The position numbers were made by a program, and so were the translations under genes. A DNA stretch of 64,000 nucleotides from Crateriforma conspicua (GTDB lineage Bacteria; Planctomycetota; Planctomycetia; Pirellulales; Pirellulaceae). Below are positions 27,682 to 36,064 of this stretch, piece by piece. Under the pieces are notes generated by a model. It did no database searches. It saw nothing but the letters and a program-made list of their open reading frames with translations, and was not told where the DNA came from. Location: NCBI RefSeq assembly GCF_007752935.1, contig NZ_CP036319.1:2728001-2792000 (forward strand). Reading direction: 5' to 3'. Each line of letters starts with the position of its first letter. Position 1 is the stretch's first letter.

Positions 27682-27791
27682 CGGGCGACTCAGGTGGGAA
27701 GAAGTCTCGGGCTGATCGGCAGCGGCAGGTCATTGATTCGCCTTTTCGAATGCGAACACCGCCGATTCTGACGCGGTGGCAGGCAAGCGAC

Positions 27792-27836
27792 AATCCCCCG
27801 AATAATCCCCTTTTCAGTCGCGGAATCCCCCGTTTT
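27792..27836 (+). repeat. Right-end AATCCCC repeats of element A
   Basis: Three copies of AATCCCC start at 27792 (AATCCCCCGAAT), 27804 (AATCCCCTTTTC) and 27824 (AATCCCCCGTTTT). They match three copies at the left end (17544, 17569, 17581), two of which are also AATCCCCTTTTC. All six are in the same orientation. They may be arm-type integrase or excisionase sites. Confidence 0.6.
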
Positions 27837-27883
27837 GCCTTCATGGATAGCTGTTTTGTTTATAAAGAAAACAAAGAAGGACG

Positions 27884-27931
27884 TGCACTGGGGGTGCAGA
27901 GGTCGCAAGTTCGAATCTTGTCATCCCGACT
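27884..27931 (+). repeat. Displaced tRNA-Pro 3' half, junction of elements A and B
   Basis: Matches 17454-17501 over 48 bases with two differences (27907 A for T, 27919 T for A) that preserve the T-stem pair. The 5' half of a tRNA is missing, so this is an attachment remnant, not a tRNA gene. Bases 27898-27939 are identical to 32409-32450. Confidence 0.9.
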
Positions 27932-27982
27932 GACCGGGGAAACGCACTTTCCCTTATAGCCGAAACCGCGATTTTGGTTTAC

Positions 27983-28039
27983 CGCCTGACGTCAGGCGTG
28001 CGGCGTTATCTCGAAAGCCAAAACGGTACATACCGTTTT
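27983..28039. promoter_or_regulatory. Two palindromes upstream of the truncated integrase
   Basis: CGCCTGACGTCAGGCG (27983-27998) is a perfect 16-bp palindrome. AAAACGGTA-CA-TACCGTTTT (28020-28039) is a perfect inverted repeat with 9-bp arms. Both lie within 80 bp of the integrase ATG at 28059, whose ribosome-binding site is CAGGAG. They are good candidates for operators of integrase expression. Confidence 0.55.
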
Positions 28040-28058
28040 GGGATTCAGGAGACGCAAC

Positions 28059-28769
28059 ATGCCGAAACTGACGTCCGCCGTTCCCAAATACCGCAAGCAT
28101 CGAGCTTCTGGCCAAGCGGTCGTGACCATCAACGGACGCGACCACTATCTGGGACCACACGGATCCAAAACGTCCGTCGCTGAGTATGACCGCATCGTCG
28201 GTGAATACCTTGTCCGTGGTCGACTGCCGCAAGTCGACACGCACGCCATCACCGTGACCGAAGTGATTGCACGGTTCTGGCAACACGCACGCAAGCACTA
28301 CGTCAAAGACGGAAAGCCGACACAGGAGCAGACCATCCTGAAGTCGGTACTGCGGCCACTACGCCGGTTGTACGGTGACACGCCGGCGACCGACTTCGGA
28401 CCGTTGGCGCTCGAGGTCATCCGCGACCAGTGGATCAAGGCCGGACATTCCCGTGGGACCATCAATCGAAACGTCCGTCGCATCGTGCGGGTGTTCCGCT
28501 GGGCCGCATCGAAGGAGATCATCGACGCATCGGTGCCGACGAAGCTGGCGACGCTGGAAGGATTGCAGCGAGGTCGCACCGAAGCGGCGGAGCCGGAACC
28601 GATTCAACCGGTCGACCTGGAAACGGTGGAGGCGACGATTCATCATCTCTGCGACGTCGTGGCCGATATGGTCCGTTTGCAATTGCTGACCGGGATGCGT
28701 CCGGCGGAGGTCTGTTCGGTCCGTCCGGCCGATGTCGACCTGGCGTGCTCCTGGCGTGCTCCCCAATAA
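28059..28769 (+). pseudogene. Truncated tyrosine integrase
   Basis: From ATG 28059 (MPKLTSAVPKYRKH), preceded by AGGAG. The N-terminal arm-binding part (GQAVVTINGRDHYLGPHGSK) and SAM-like core-binding domain are present (ITVTEVIARFWQHARKHYV to RRIVRVFRWAASKEII). The catalytic domain begins (VADMVRLQLLTGMRPAEVCSV, including Arg-I) but stops after ADVDL. The HxxR, H/W and Tyr boxes are lost. The break coincides with an 11-bp tandem repeat (28740-28761), after which sequence of another protein begins in a different frame. The protein cannot be catalytically active. It differs from the element A integrase. Confidence 0.9.
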
Positions 28770-28968
28770 CTGGTTCCTGTTCGGCCGCGTTTCGGATCTG
28801 CCAATGATTGTTGGATTTCTGGATGGGGGCAAAACCCCTCGCGTGAAGTTTTATGATGTCGATCACACGCCGGACAAACTGGCGGTCCAGATCAAAGCCT
28901 ACTTTGATTATGGCGCCGCGATGGCGGACCAAAAACCGACGTACATGAGCAAAGGAAAATCCTGATAG
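28732..28968 (+). pseudogene. Fragment resembling a phage major capsid protein C-terminus
   Basis: Open frame of 77 codons with no plausible start of its own, beginning inside the integrase remnant. LPMIVGFLDGGKTPRVKFYD followed by IKAYFDYGAAMADQKPTYMS resembles the C-terminal strands of HK97-fold/Mu gpT-like major capsid proteins (x-V-x-F-L-D-G-x-x-x-P ... D-F-G ... R/K-G). The match is by eye and moderate. If right, element B once carried head genes, and a deletion fused the integrase to the capsid tail. Confidence 0.45.
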
Positions 28969-29100
28969 CGGATTTTTGAAAGTTCTCTGCTTATCAGGTT
29001 TCGAAAGAGGCGGGATCGCGTTCCCCGTTTTTCCTTTGTCGCGGCCGAGTGCTGTCTTCCTCCAGCATCCGGCCGCTTTTCTATCGATCCTCTGCTCCGA

Positions 29101-30465
29101 TCAGTAAGCTCCGGTCAGTATCCTTGCTGCTATCCCGATGCGATAGAAAAGGATCAGCAGAAAGGGAACTCCGCCGGCAAAGAGAAAGAGCCCGATCAAC
29201 AATCTTAGGCACGGAAATGTACGGCTAAGGCCCGCGTATGCAATTTCACTGCGGCCCGCCGAGTACTTCCATTGTGCACGCGTAAACTCCTTGATCTCAT
29301 CTGGGCAGAAAAACCAGAACAGGGAATTTCCAAAAACGAGAGAGAGAGCAGCAACGAAAAAGCCAGCTGACCACACGTCGCCCTCAATTGGTTGAGACAC
29401 CTTGATTGCAAGTTCTGCGACTGCTTTGATTGCCCAAGAGGAGTCCTGGCTCTTGAGTATATCTGCGCCCCACGCCTGAACGACATTCGCGAAACTGTTG
29501 TATCCACGAGTTAAGTAAGCTCTTGCTATGTAGTACAAAAGCACCGTGTAGGAAACCGAGAAGAATCGAATCCGGCAAAGCGATGCAAGGTTTTCCCAGC
29601 GAATGAGCTTCTTAAAGAAACTCCGGTCACGTTCAAGTGAGGGCATCACACGTGCATCTCGATGGAATTCAATGCGAGTTGTCCCGATGTCTTCAGTGTC
29701 GACTAATCCAGTTGAGGCCTTGAAAACTGTTTCGGTGAGATCGTTGTAACCACAAGAAGACCGCTGCATGACAAGACCATCAAGCACAGCATTGCGAAAA
29801 CTGCTGTGCCGCACGTGTGATTTGAAAAAGCTGGTATCACGAAGCAATGAGCCATCGGCATTTATCTCATGCAGATTGCATCTATCAAATTGGAGTCGCG
29901 ATAGCGCGACTTCCTCAAGTGGGGCTTCGCTAATGCCTATGGCAAGGCCAAGGAAATCGCAGTCTACAAATTCACAGTTGTCGGCCCGCATGTCATTCCA
30001 ACGGCCATTCCTAAATTGGCAATTCTCGAACCTGCAGTTGTCTATATGTCCTGAAGGCCTAATGCAATCGAAACTGCAATTTCTAAAAACGCCTTCTTCA
30101 AATTGAAAGCAAGAGTTTTCGGAAAACTGGCAACTTTCGAAGGTGCAATCAATAAATCTCGTTCCGTCACCGAGTGAATGCCAGTTGCCGCCGATAAACG
30201 TGCAATTGTAGTGGCAGCCTTGGGTTTCGAGAGGTTCCCCAATAAAGTGCAGTCGCGAAAATTCTGTTGACGTCCAGCACTTGCGTTGCTTTGTGCCATC
30301 AGGAACTGAAAGAATGTACCTTTCGCCGTTCGTCGCGATCTCCTTCAACCTTGCAGTTGCATCTGCATTCGGAGTCCCTGGCGAGCAAAGGATTTGCAGC
30401 ACCTCGACAGTTACATCTTGTCGCTCATTCGTTTGGTTCAAATTTGCCCGTCCGATGTTGTTCAT
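29101..30465 (-). CDS. Pentapeptide-repeat-like protein with C-terminal membrane helices
   Basis: About 454 residues from ATG 30465; the frame extends to a TTG at 30561. Residues about 60-260 contain many pentapeptide-like repeats of the A/C-x-F type (RFIDCTFESCQFSENSCFQF, VFRNCSFDC, NCRFENCQFRNG, DNCEFVDCDF), which form a right-handed quadrilateral beta helix. The C-terminal 180 residues hold two or three hydrophobic helices (AGFFVAALSLVFGNSLFWFF, and LRLLIGLFLFAGGVPFLLIL). The protein is probably membrane-anchored. It is cargo of element B, and its role is unknown. Anti-phage or toxin-immunity functions are possible for such membrane pentapeptide proteins, but nothing here proves it. Confidence 0.75.
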   Translation of the reverse strand: MNNIGRANLNQTNERQDVTVEVLQILCSPGTPNADATARLKEIATNGERYILSVPDGTKQRKCWTSTEFSRLHFIGEPLETQGCHYNCTFIGGNWHSLGDGTRFIDCTFESCQFSENSCFQFEEGVFRNCSFDCIRPSGHIDNCRFENCQFRNGRWNDMRADNCEFVDCDFLGLAIGISEAPLEEVALSRLQFDRCNLHEINADGSLLRDTSFFKSHVRHSSFRNAVLDGLVMQRSSCGYNDLTETVFKASTGLVDTEDIGTTRIEFHRDARVMPSLERDRSFFKKLIRWENLASLCRIRFFSVSYTVLLYYIARAYLTRGYNSFANVVQAWGADILKSQDSSWAIKAVAELAIKVSQPIEGDVWSAGFFVAALSLVFGNSLFWFFCPDEIKEFTRAQWKYSAGRSEIAYAGLSRTFPCLRLLIGLFLFAGGVPFLLILFYRIGIAARILTGAY

Positions 30466-31220
30466 GCAAAAATTTGTCCAGAATGAACCTAGGAAGACTA
30501 ATCGACTAGAGCAATTTGAAATCAGGCGATCGATCGGTCGAAAATTCTGCAATTTCTCCAACGAACACCGGATTGCTTGAGGACTGCTGAAGCGGACGCA
30601 ATGATACTTCTAATCTGACTGGCTGTCGGCGATGGCTTAGAAACTGTCGCTGACTTGACCGACCGGGCGTCCTGCCGGCGGTGACAAAGGTTGATTTCTC
30701 ACCTCTTGACTTTGGAACCGTCTAGCACGGCGATGCGTCCGGCGGACGCAAAGCATTGATCCGGCATCGGCAGGGGAGCCAAGCCCATCGGGGCCGGAGT
30801 GAGAACCGGCTTTCTAAGCGTATCGTCGTGCTTGTGTGTGCGCGTGCCCCAACGGATGCACACGGGAAAGGTATTTCGAACCATGCGCGGGAGTATCTTT
30901 GGCTGGGACATCGACCCGGAATCGGTCTGGCAAACCCAGTGGAAAACAACGGTGTTTTGGGTCCTGCCCCTCACTTCGGGCGGGCATCCTGCAGACGCGG
31001 GCAGCTACATCGCGGTCTCGGAGGACGCCGCAGGAGAAGCCAAACGTAGGATTGTGAACGACGGGTTGTTCCATTCGGTGATCCCCATCGAGTTGCAGTT
31101 TCCAGACCTGCCCCTGACCATCGACGATCATCGGCTGGCGGGATTCGCCAGCGCTGAGGTGGAACGGGCAACGTTTTCAATGCATCAGCCCCCAGCGGAG
31201 TCTGGGCGTGCTCGCTCGCC
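30466..31220. other. Region without a convincing gene in element B
   Basis: About 755 bp of high-GC sequence. Frames of up to 154 codons exist on the + strand, but they have no recognisable domain and one runs into the tandem array. The string AAGCATTGATCCGG is shared with element A. It may be a decayed gene or an interspersed repeat. Confidence 0.35.
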
Positions 31221-31361
31221 CAGGTGCGGCCCCACACTTAAGCAGGTGCGGCCCCACACTTAAGCAGGTGCGGCCCCACACTTAAGCAGGTGCGGCCCCA
31301 CACTTAAGCAGGTGCGGCCCCACACTTAAGCAGGTGCGGCCCCACACTTAAGCAGGTGCGG
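31221..31361 (+). repeat. 22-bp tandem repeat array, 6 full copies plus 9 bp
   Basis: The unit starts CAGGTGCGGCCCCACA and ends CTTAAG. Full copies begin at 31221, 31243, 31265, 31287, 31309 and 31331, all apparently identical, followed by a partial copy at 31353. There are no spacers, so it is not a CRISPR. The 22-bp period equals about two turns of DNA, as in iteron or operator arrays. The translated unit contains stop codons. Confidence 0.97.
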
Positions 31362-31485
31362 GAATGCTGGGCTATCTGACGACGCGAGGGAGGCGATTCA
31401 GGTGATCTTGTGGCATGACGAAGGCCGGCCGGGGTGCCCCTTTGAACAAACGGCCGTTCAGGTGAAGCAGAAGGTGATGGCATGA
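31360..31485 (+). pseudogene. C-terminal fragment of an unknown small protein
   Basis: A coding-like frame (GNAGLSDDAREAIQVILWHD, then GCPFEQTAVQVKQKVMA) emerges from the tandem array and ends with TGA overlapping the ATG of the HTH gene (ATGA, 31482-31485). Its frame is closed by TAA codons in the 22-bp units and has no ATG. It is therefore likely the surviving 3' end of a gene whose 5' part was replaced by the repeat array. Confidence 0.5.
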
Positions 31486-31787
31486 AGCTGATCGAATCAC
31501 CGAACAGCCGGCGGTATCGACAATTCGAGCGTCTGCTATTGGTCATCGAACTATTGGCGCCGCTGAGGCTCGGAGCGATGGGTCAGGAAATCGCGGACGA
31601 CGTTCGCGACATCTTGGGCGAAAGGATCAGCGATCGCACGATACGGCGTGACTGTGAAGCCCTCGTTGAGCTTGGGCTCGTTGACCGGACATCACCGGCA
31701 CCAGCACGATACCGCTGGCGCGGCCGAACGATGCGGTCGGAATCGATTCTTCGATCGGCCGAACTGCATGCAGAGCTCACAAGCTAG
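31482..31787 (+). CDS. Small helix-turn-helix DNA-binding protein
   Basis: Protein of 101 residues, with AAGGTG as ribosome-binding site. The core LLLVIELLAPLRLGAMGQEI then ERISDRTIRRDCEALVELGLVDR is a winged-helix/HTH of the kind found at the N-terminus of DeoR/WYL-type regulators. There is no effector domain, so it may be a stand-alone repressor or a truncated regulator. It overlaps the preceding gene fragment and lies 120 bp after the 22-bp array, a possible binding site. Confidence 0.7.
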   Translation: MKLIESPNSRRYRQFERLLLVIELLAPLRLGAMGQEIADDVRDILGERISDRTIRRDCEALVELGLVDRTSPAPARYRWRGRTMRSESILRSAELHAELTS

Positions 31788-31803
31788 CGCCAATAAACGC
31801 CGT

Positions 31804-31828
31804 GATCCCGAGGCGTCGTATCGGGATC
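31804..31828. terminator. Inverted repeat between convergent genes
   Basis: GATCCCGA (31804-31811) and TCGGGATC (31821-31828) form a perfect 8-bp stem with a 9-base loop between the HTH gene and the oppositely oriented DUF2513 gene. The position suits a bidirectional terminator, but there is no strong T-run. Confidence 0.4.
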
Positions 31829-31853
31829 GCTGGGTGCGACCGGATCGCACCAT

Positions 31854-32213
31854 TCAACTGAGCAGTTGGGATAAACGGTCCGAAAGAGTCGATGCCCAAA
31901 TCGAGAACGAAGCGCTCTTTACGGCGTTGTCGTTGAGTGCCCTTCTGACTTCAGACCAAACACCCTCGTTTCTTGCGTTGTCCAAAAATTCATGCCCGAT
32001 CCAGGTAAGGCGTAGACCGAGGTACCAGTTGCAATCGTTCCCGCGATCGATTTGATCCCAAGCGACCAGCCCAGCCTCCTGCAGGATTTTCAGGTGATAG
32101 TCCAGGACTTCAGCAGACTCATCCGGCAACTTATCGAATGGGCCTTTATTGTGATGGGGGAGATCCTCAATTTGGAAAAAAATTTCCCGCACTAGCTGCA
32201 TGTCACGTTTCAT
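31854..32213 (-). CDS. DUF2513 domain protein
   Basis: Protein of 119 residues that follows the DUF2513 pattern throughout: MKRDMQLVREIFFQIED at the start, VLDYHLKILQEAGLVAW in the middle, LTWIGHEFLDNARNEGVW towards the end. DUF2513 proteins are small winged-helix-like proteins common in prophages and mobile elements; their biochemical role is not established. It lies just inside the right repeat of element B and reads away from it. Confidence 0.88.
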   Translation of the reverse strand: MKRDMQLVREIFFQIEDLPHHNKGPFDKLPDESAEVLDYHLKILQEAGLVAWDQIDRGNDCNWYLGLRLTWIGHEFLDNARNEGVWSEVRRALNDNAVKSASFSIWASTLSDRLSQLLS

Positions 32214-32408
32214 GACGTTACCCCATTCTTGATATCTGTACCCAAGAATTGGCCATTTCGGTCCGATTTAGGACATCTAATATCACAATCACCCCCATTG
32301 GTTGCAACGAGCGTTGCACGCGGTATGTTGGTGAACAGCAACGGAAACGGGGTTTTTCCCGCAAAAACCGGGGTTCAAAGACAGTGTTTTTGACCGCCTG
32401 GGGGGGGT

Positions 32409-32450
32409 AGAGGTCGCAAGTTCGAATCTTGTCATCCCGACTGACCGGGG
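32409..32450 (+). repeat. Third tRNA-Pro 3' end remnant, right end of element B
   Basis: Bases 32409-32450 are identical to 27898-27939. They carry the T-arm and acceptor 3' strand (AGAGGTCGCAAGTTCGAATC onward) plus CTGACCGGGG. The anticodon stem part is lost and replaced by a run of Gs (32401-32407), so it is not a tRNA gene. It marks the outer border of the accessory region. Confidence 0.88.
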
Positions 32451-32608
32451 TCACATTGGTTTCCGGTTCAGAAGTCGCAAGCTATTGGAGGAGAGCAACT
32501 TGCGGCTCTCGAGCGATTGCAAGTGTCGCTGATGGAGGCCACTGACATGCGCCATCATCGACGGTGTGGAGAAGGCGAAGTCTCTTCAAATCTCTGTAAA
32601 GCTTTTAT

Positions 32609-32905
32609 CTAAGCGGGTCGAACTCCCTCCACGATGAGGCCGCGGTAGACCGCGCCACGGAAACGATGCCGAGCTGCTTCCTGGTACGCAGGGCTGTCGT
32701 ACCATTTGCGAGCTTCTTCCACAGTCGGAAACTCTGCGATGACGACGCCTTCGACTTCTGGTCCCTCCAATATCACATGAGAACCATACGCGGCCAGAGG
32801 TTTAACCGGATGCCCCTCCATTGCGGCAGGTGCTTTCTGCCAATACGTCTCCAACTCCGACTTGTCGAGCGTCTTTTCACGAATGAATACGATATAAGCG
32901 GACAT
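32609..32905 (-). CDS. DUF1330 domain protein
   Basis: Protein of 98 residues with the dimeric alpha/beta-barrel DUF1330 signature: AYIVFIREKTLDKSELETYW, LAAYGSHVILEGPEVEGVV, AEFPTVEEARKWYDSPAYQE, and AVYRGLIVEG. Members are small cytoplasmic proteins of unknown activity, often beside oxidoreductases. It is 50 bp downstream of the SDR gene on the same strand, so they are probably co-transcribed from the sigma factor side. Confidence 0.92.
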   Translation of the reverse strand: MSAYIVFIREKTLDKSELETYWQKAPAAMEGHPVKPLAAYGSHVILEGPEVEGVVIAEFPTVEEARKWYDSPAYQEAARHRFRGAVYRGLIVEGVRPA

Positions 32906-32955
32906 GGACTCTCCTCTGTTGGTTGAAATTGATTGGGGATAGGTTTTGGTGCCGT

Positions 32956-33711
32956 TTATCGCAAACCGCCGGATGCCAGGATCACTTCGCCTGTAAGCCA
33001 GCCCGCATCGTCGGACGCGAGGAAGGCGACAACTTTGGCGATGTCCAGTGGAGTTCCGATGCGGCCGAGCGGCGTCAGGGCCACCAGTTTCTGCTCGAAG
33101 TCACTACCCATGCCGTACAGTCCGGCTGACCGCGTCCCTTCGCTTAGCGTCGCACCGGGATTGACCGAGTTGACTCGGATGCCGCGAGAGGCCAGTTCTT
33201 TCGCGAGTACTCGGGTGATCGCATCGAGCGCACTTTTGCTCGCGGCGTAAATCGAATAACCGGGCGGGCACATTTGCGAGGCACCGGAACCGATGTTGAT
33301 GATGCTCCCGCCGTTTGATCCGAAGCGAGGCAGCGATTCCTGAATCACGATCAACGGGCCAAGCACGTTGGTGTTGAACTCACGATGAAATTCTTGCGCG
33401 GTGACTTCCTCAAGGTTCATCGGCTGATAGACGCCGGCGTTGTTCACCACGATATCGAGCGACCCGCAGGCGTCATGGACTTGTGCCAGCATTCGCCGCA
33501 CGTCGTCGGATTTCGACACGTCACCCTGAACCGAAATAGCTTGCCCGCCGGATTCGTTGATCTCCTGAGTAACAGCATCCGCACCGGTTCTGTCCCGGTG
33601 GTAATTGACAGCAACAACCGCGCCTGCGGCGGCCAGTTCTTTGGCGATGGCGGCCCCGATCCCTTTCGAACCACCGGTCACCAATGCGACTCGGTCCTGC
33701 AGTTTCAACAT
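32956..33711 (-). CDS. SDR family oxidoreductase (FabG-like)
   Basis: Classical short-chain dehydrogenase of 251 residues from ATG 33711 ([20 protein letters not shown]). The cofactor motif is TGGSKGIG, followed by VVNNAGVYQ and the active site Ser plus YAASK (Tyr-x3-Lys). The C-terminus has [20 protein letters not shown] and a typical final strand VILASGGLR. It would be an NAD(P)-dependent oxidoreductase; the substrate is unknown. Longer starts at 33720 and 33756 are possible but add non-conserved residues. Confidence 0.92.
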   Translation of the reverse strand: MLKLQDRVALVTGGSKGIGAAIAKELAAAGAVVAVNYHRDRTGADAVTQEINESGGQAISVQGDVSKSDDVRRMLAQVHDACGSLDIVVNNAGVYQPMNLEEVTAQEFHREFNTNVLGPLIVIQESLPRFGSNGGSIINIGSGASQMCPPGYSIYAASKSALDAITRVLAKELASRGIRVNSVNPGATLSEGTRSAGLYGMGSDFEQKLVALTPLGRIGTPLDIAKVVAFLASDDAGWLTGEVILASGGLR

Positions 33712-33801
33712 GATTTGCATCCTTAAAACCAGAAAGAAGTTGTCTCTCAATGGCATAGACGCGCCGCATGCACGACTGTGACAGTTCGCGTGAAAAAGTT
33801 T

Positions 33802-34767
<966 letters not shown>

Positions 34768-35480
34768 CGATTGTGACAGAATGAGGCGGCTTCGCGTAGA
34801 GATCGAGCAACAATCCCGAGCACGCGCGAGAAACGACCCCGGTCACTTTCCCAAGTTCGCCGATCCGTCAGCGACAGGAACTCATGGAGACGACACCGTA
34901 AGTAACTTCGTGGCAATCATTAATGACTCCGGCAGGGCGTCGGCGCCAATACGGAAAAGTTCTATTGCCGTCCTGTCGCCCCGACTGACCTAAATGTCGG
35001 TCGAATCACTGCTTTAAGTGATACCGGCGTCGTGGCATGCCGCCCGCTTCCATCCGAATGATTGGTCCGTCGCACCGGTGATGCAGCGACGAAAGAAGTG
35101 GGATTCCACCGAGCTGGCCTCGATAGGCAGGTTCTTTGCAAGAAGGGCGCAAGCTCGGAATGCCCGAGCGTTCGGCGGGGAGTCGGCCAGTCGCTAGCCG
35201 CCGGTTGGTTGCACGAATACGGTGCCAAAACGCCAAGCGACACAATCGCCTTCTTCATCACTTCGGCGATGGTGAAGCAAAGTCGGCGTGGGCTTTTCCA
35301 TCTTCACGCTCTTGAAATCATGGCCACGCCAAAGCAGCGAAGCCGTCGCTGAATGCGGCAGCATGCAAGTCCCCGCCGGCACCCGCGAAGTTCTCGGAAC
35401 GAATTCTTCGTAACAGATTGGAGCCTGGGACGCTTGGAACTGTGACATGCAACCAAGCCCCATCGCCGAGGAATATGGCC
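34768..35480. other. Region without a recognisable gene
   Basis: About 710 bp between the sigma factor start and the secreted-protein gene. Only short, non-conserved frames are found. It should contain promoters for both flanking genes; no specific site can be supported. Confidence 0.35.
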
Positions 35481-35957
35481 ATGTTACGAATCGCGTTGAC
35501 TTTGCTGGTCCTGCTCGTCGGATCATGGTCTGTTTCTGCTCAACAAGTGATGCGAACTTCTCAGACGGGTCTGCTCTTTCCAACATTCCCTGAACGCATT
35601 ATCCCCGACGTCCAGATTGCCACCTCATACGAGTTGTGGGTCATTGACCATCGGTCGCTCGACGATGTTGGTTTTTGGGTGATCTTCGAATACGAAGACC
35701 GGGACACCGTATTTAGAGGCCCTTTCGAGACCGAAGCTGACGCCTGGGACCAATTGGCACAAATCCTTTCGGGGCAAACCCGTGACCGATTGCCGACCAA
35801 TTACATCAGCGTCGATGTCATCGAATTCTTGCCGGAGTACTTCTATGTGGCGACGTTTGACAGTCTGGAGGAAGCACAGGAAGTAGCAGAGATCTTTGAA
35901 TCCGAAGACGTCGAGACGAAAATAGTCGTTCGCTATGGCAAGCGAAGGGAAGATTGA
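35481..35957 (+). CDS. Small secreted hypothetical protein
   Basis: Protein of 158 residues with a clear signal peptide (MLRIALTLLVLLVGSWSVSA, cleavage before QQ). ATG 35481 is chosen because GAGGAAT lies at a suitable distance; ATG 35475 is also possible. The mature part is acidic, with paired alpha/beta segments (YELWVIDHRSLDDVGFWVIF, and FYVATFDSLEEAQEVAEIFE near the end), the latter resembling SPOR-like or ferredoxin-like repeats. Function is unknown. It appears to be a single-gene unit. Confidence 0.65.
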   Translation: MLRIALTLLVLLVGSWSVSAQQVMRTSQTGLLFPTFPERIIPDVQIATSYELWVIDHRSLDDVGFWVIFEYEDRDTVFRGPFETEADAWDQLAQILSGQTRDRLPTNYISVDVIEFLPEYFYVATFDSLEEAQEVAEIFESEDVETKIVVRYGKRRED

Positions 35958-36064
35958 ATGCAGCGTCGGATCGCGCGTTTTGTCGGCGCGGCGAAAGCCG
36001 GGCATTTCCTGAGTCGCGGAGACGGAAGGCTTGGGCTCAGGGCGCTGGGCTCCGGAATTTGGGT

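Larger units (their letters stand above)
17454..27931. mobile_element. Element A: phage-derived integrative element at tRNA-Pro
   Basis: Bounded by a 48-bp direct repeat of the tRNA-Pro 3' half (17454-17501 and 27884-27931, two compensatory differences). It carries a tyrosine integrase at the right end, two serine recombinases, a terminase pair, a DUF2213 protein, a membrane protein and long non-coding stretches. Coding density and base composition (more A+T, runs of T/C) differ from the flanking chromosome. Three AATCCCC-type repeats lie just inside each end. No portal, capsid, tail, lysis or replication genes were recognised. Confidence 0.85.
27932..32450. mobile_element. Element B: decayed integrative element
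   Basis: About 4.5 kb between the second and third tRNA-Pro remnants. Contents: truncated tyrosine integrase, capsid-like fragment, pentapeptide-repeat membrane protein, 22-bp tandem array, gene fragment, HTH gene and DUF2513 gene. The 42-bp identity of its end repeats extends beyond the tRNA end (CTGACCGGGG), which supports a separate insertion that predates element A. Confidence 0.75.

Noticed and set aside
27884-27931. Possible second tRNA-Pro gene
   Set aside because: Only the anticodon arm, T-arm and acceptor 3' strand are present; the 5' acceptor strand and D-arm are missing, so it is an attachment remnant.
30799-31263. Rightward frame of 154 codons in element B
   Set aside because: No recognisable domain, no good start context, and the 3' part runs into the tandem repeat array; coding status could not be supported.
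31221-31361. CRISPR array
   Set aside because: The 22-bp units follow one another without spacers and there are no cas genes.
32218-32454. Minus-strand reading frame of 78 codons
   Set aside because: It runs through the tRNA-Pro remnant and shows no protein features of its own.
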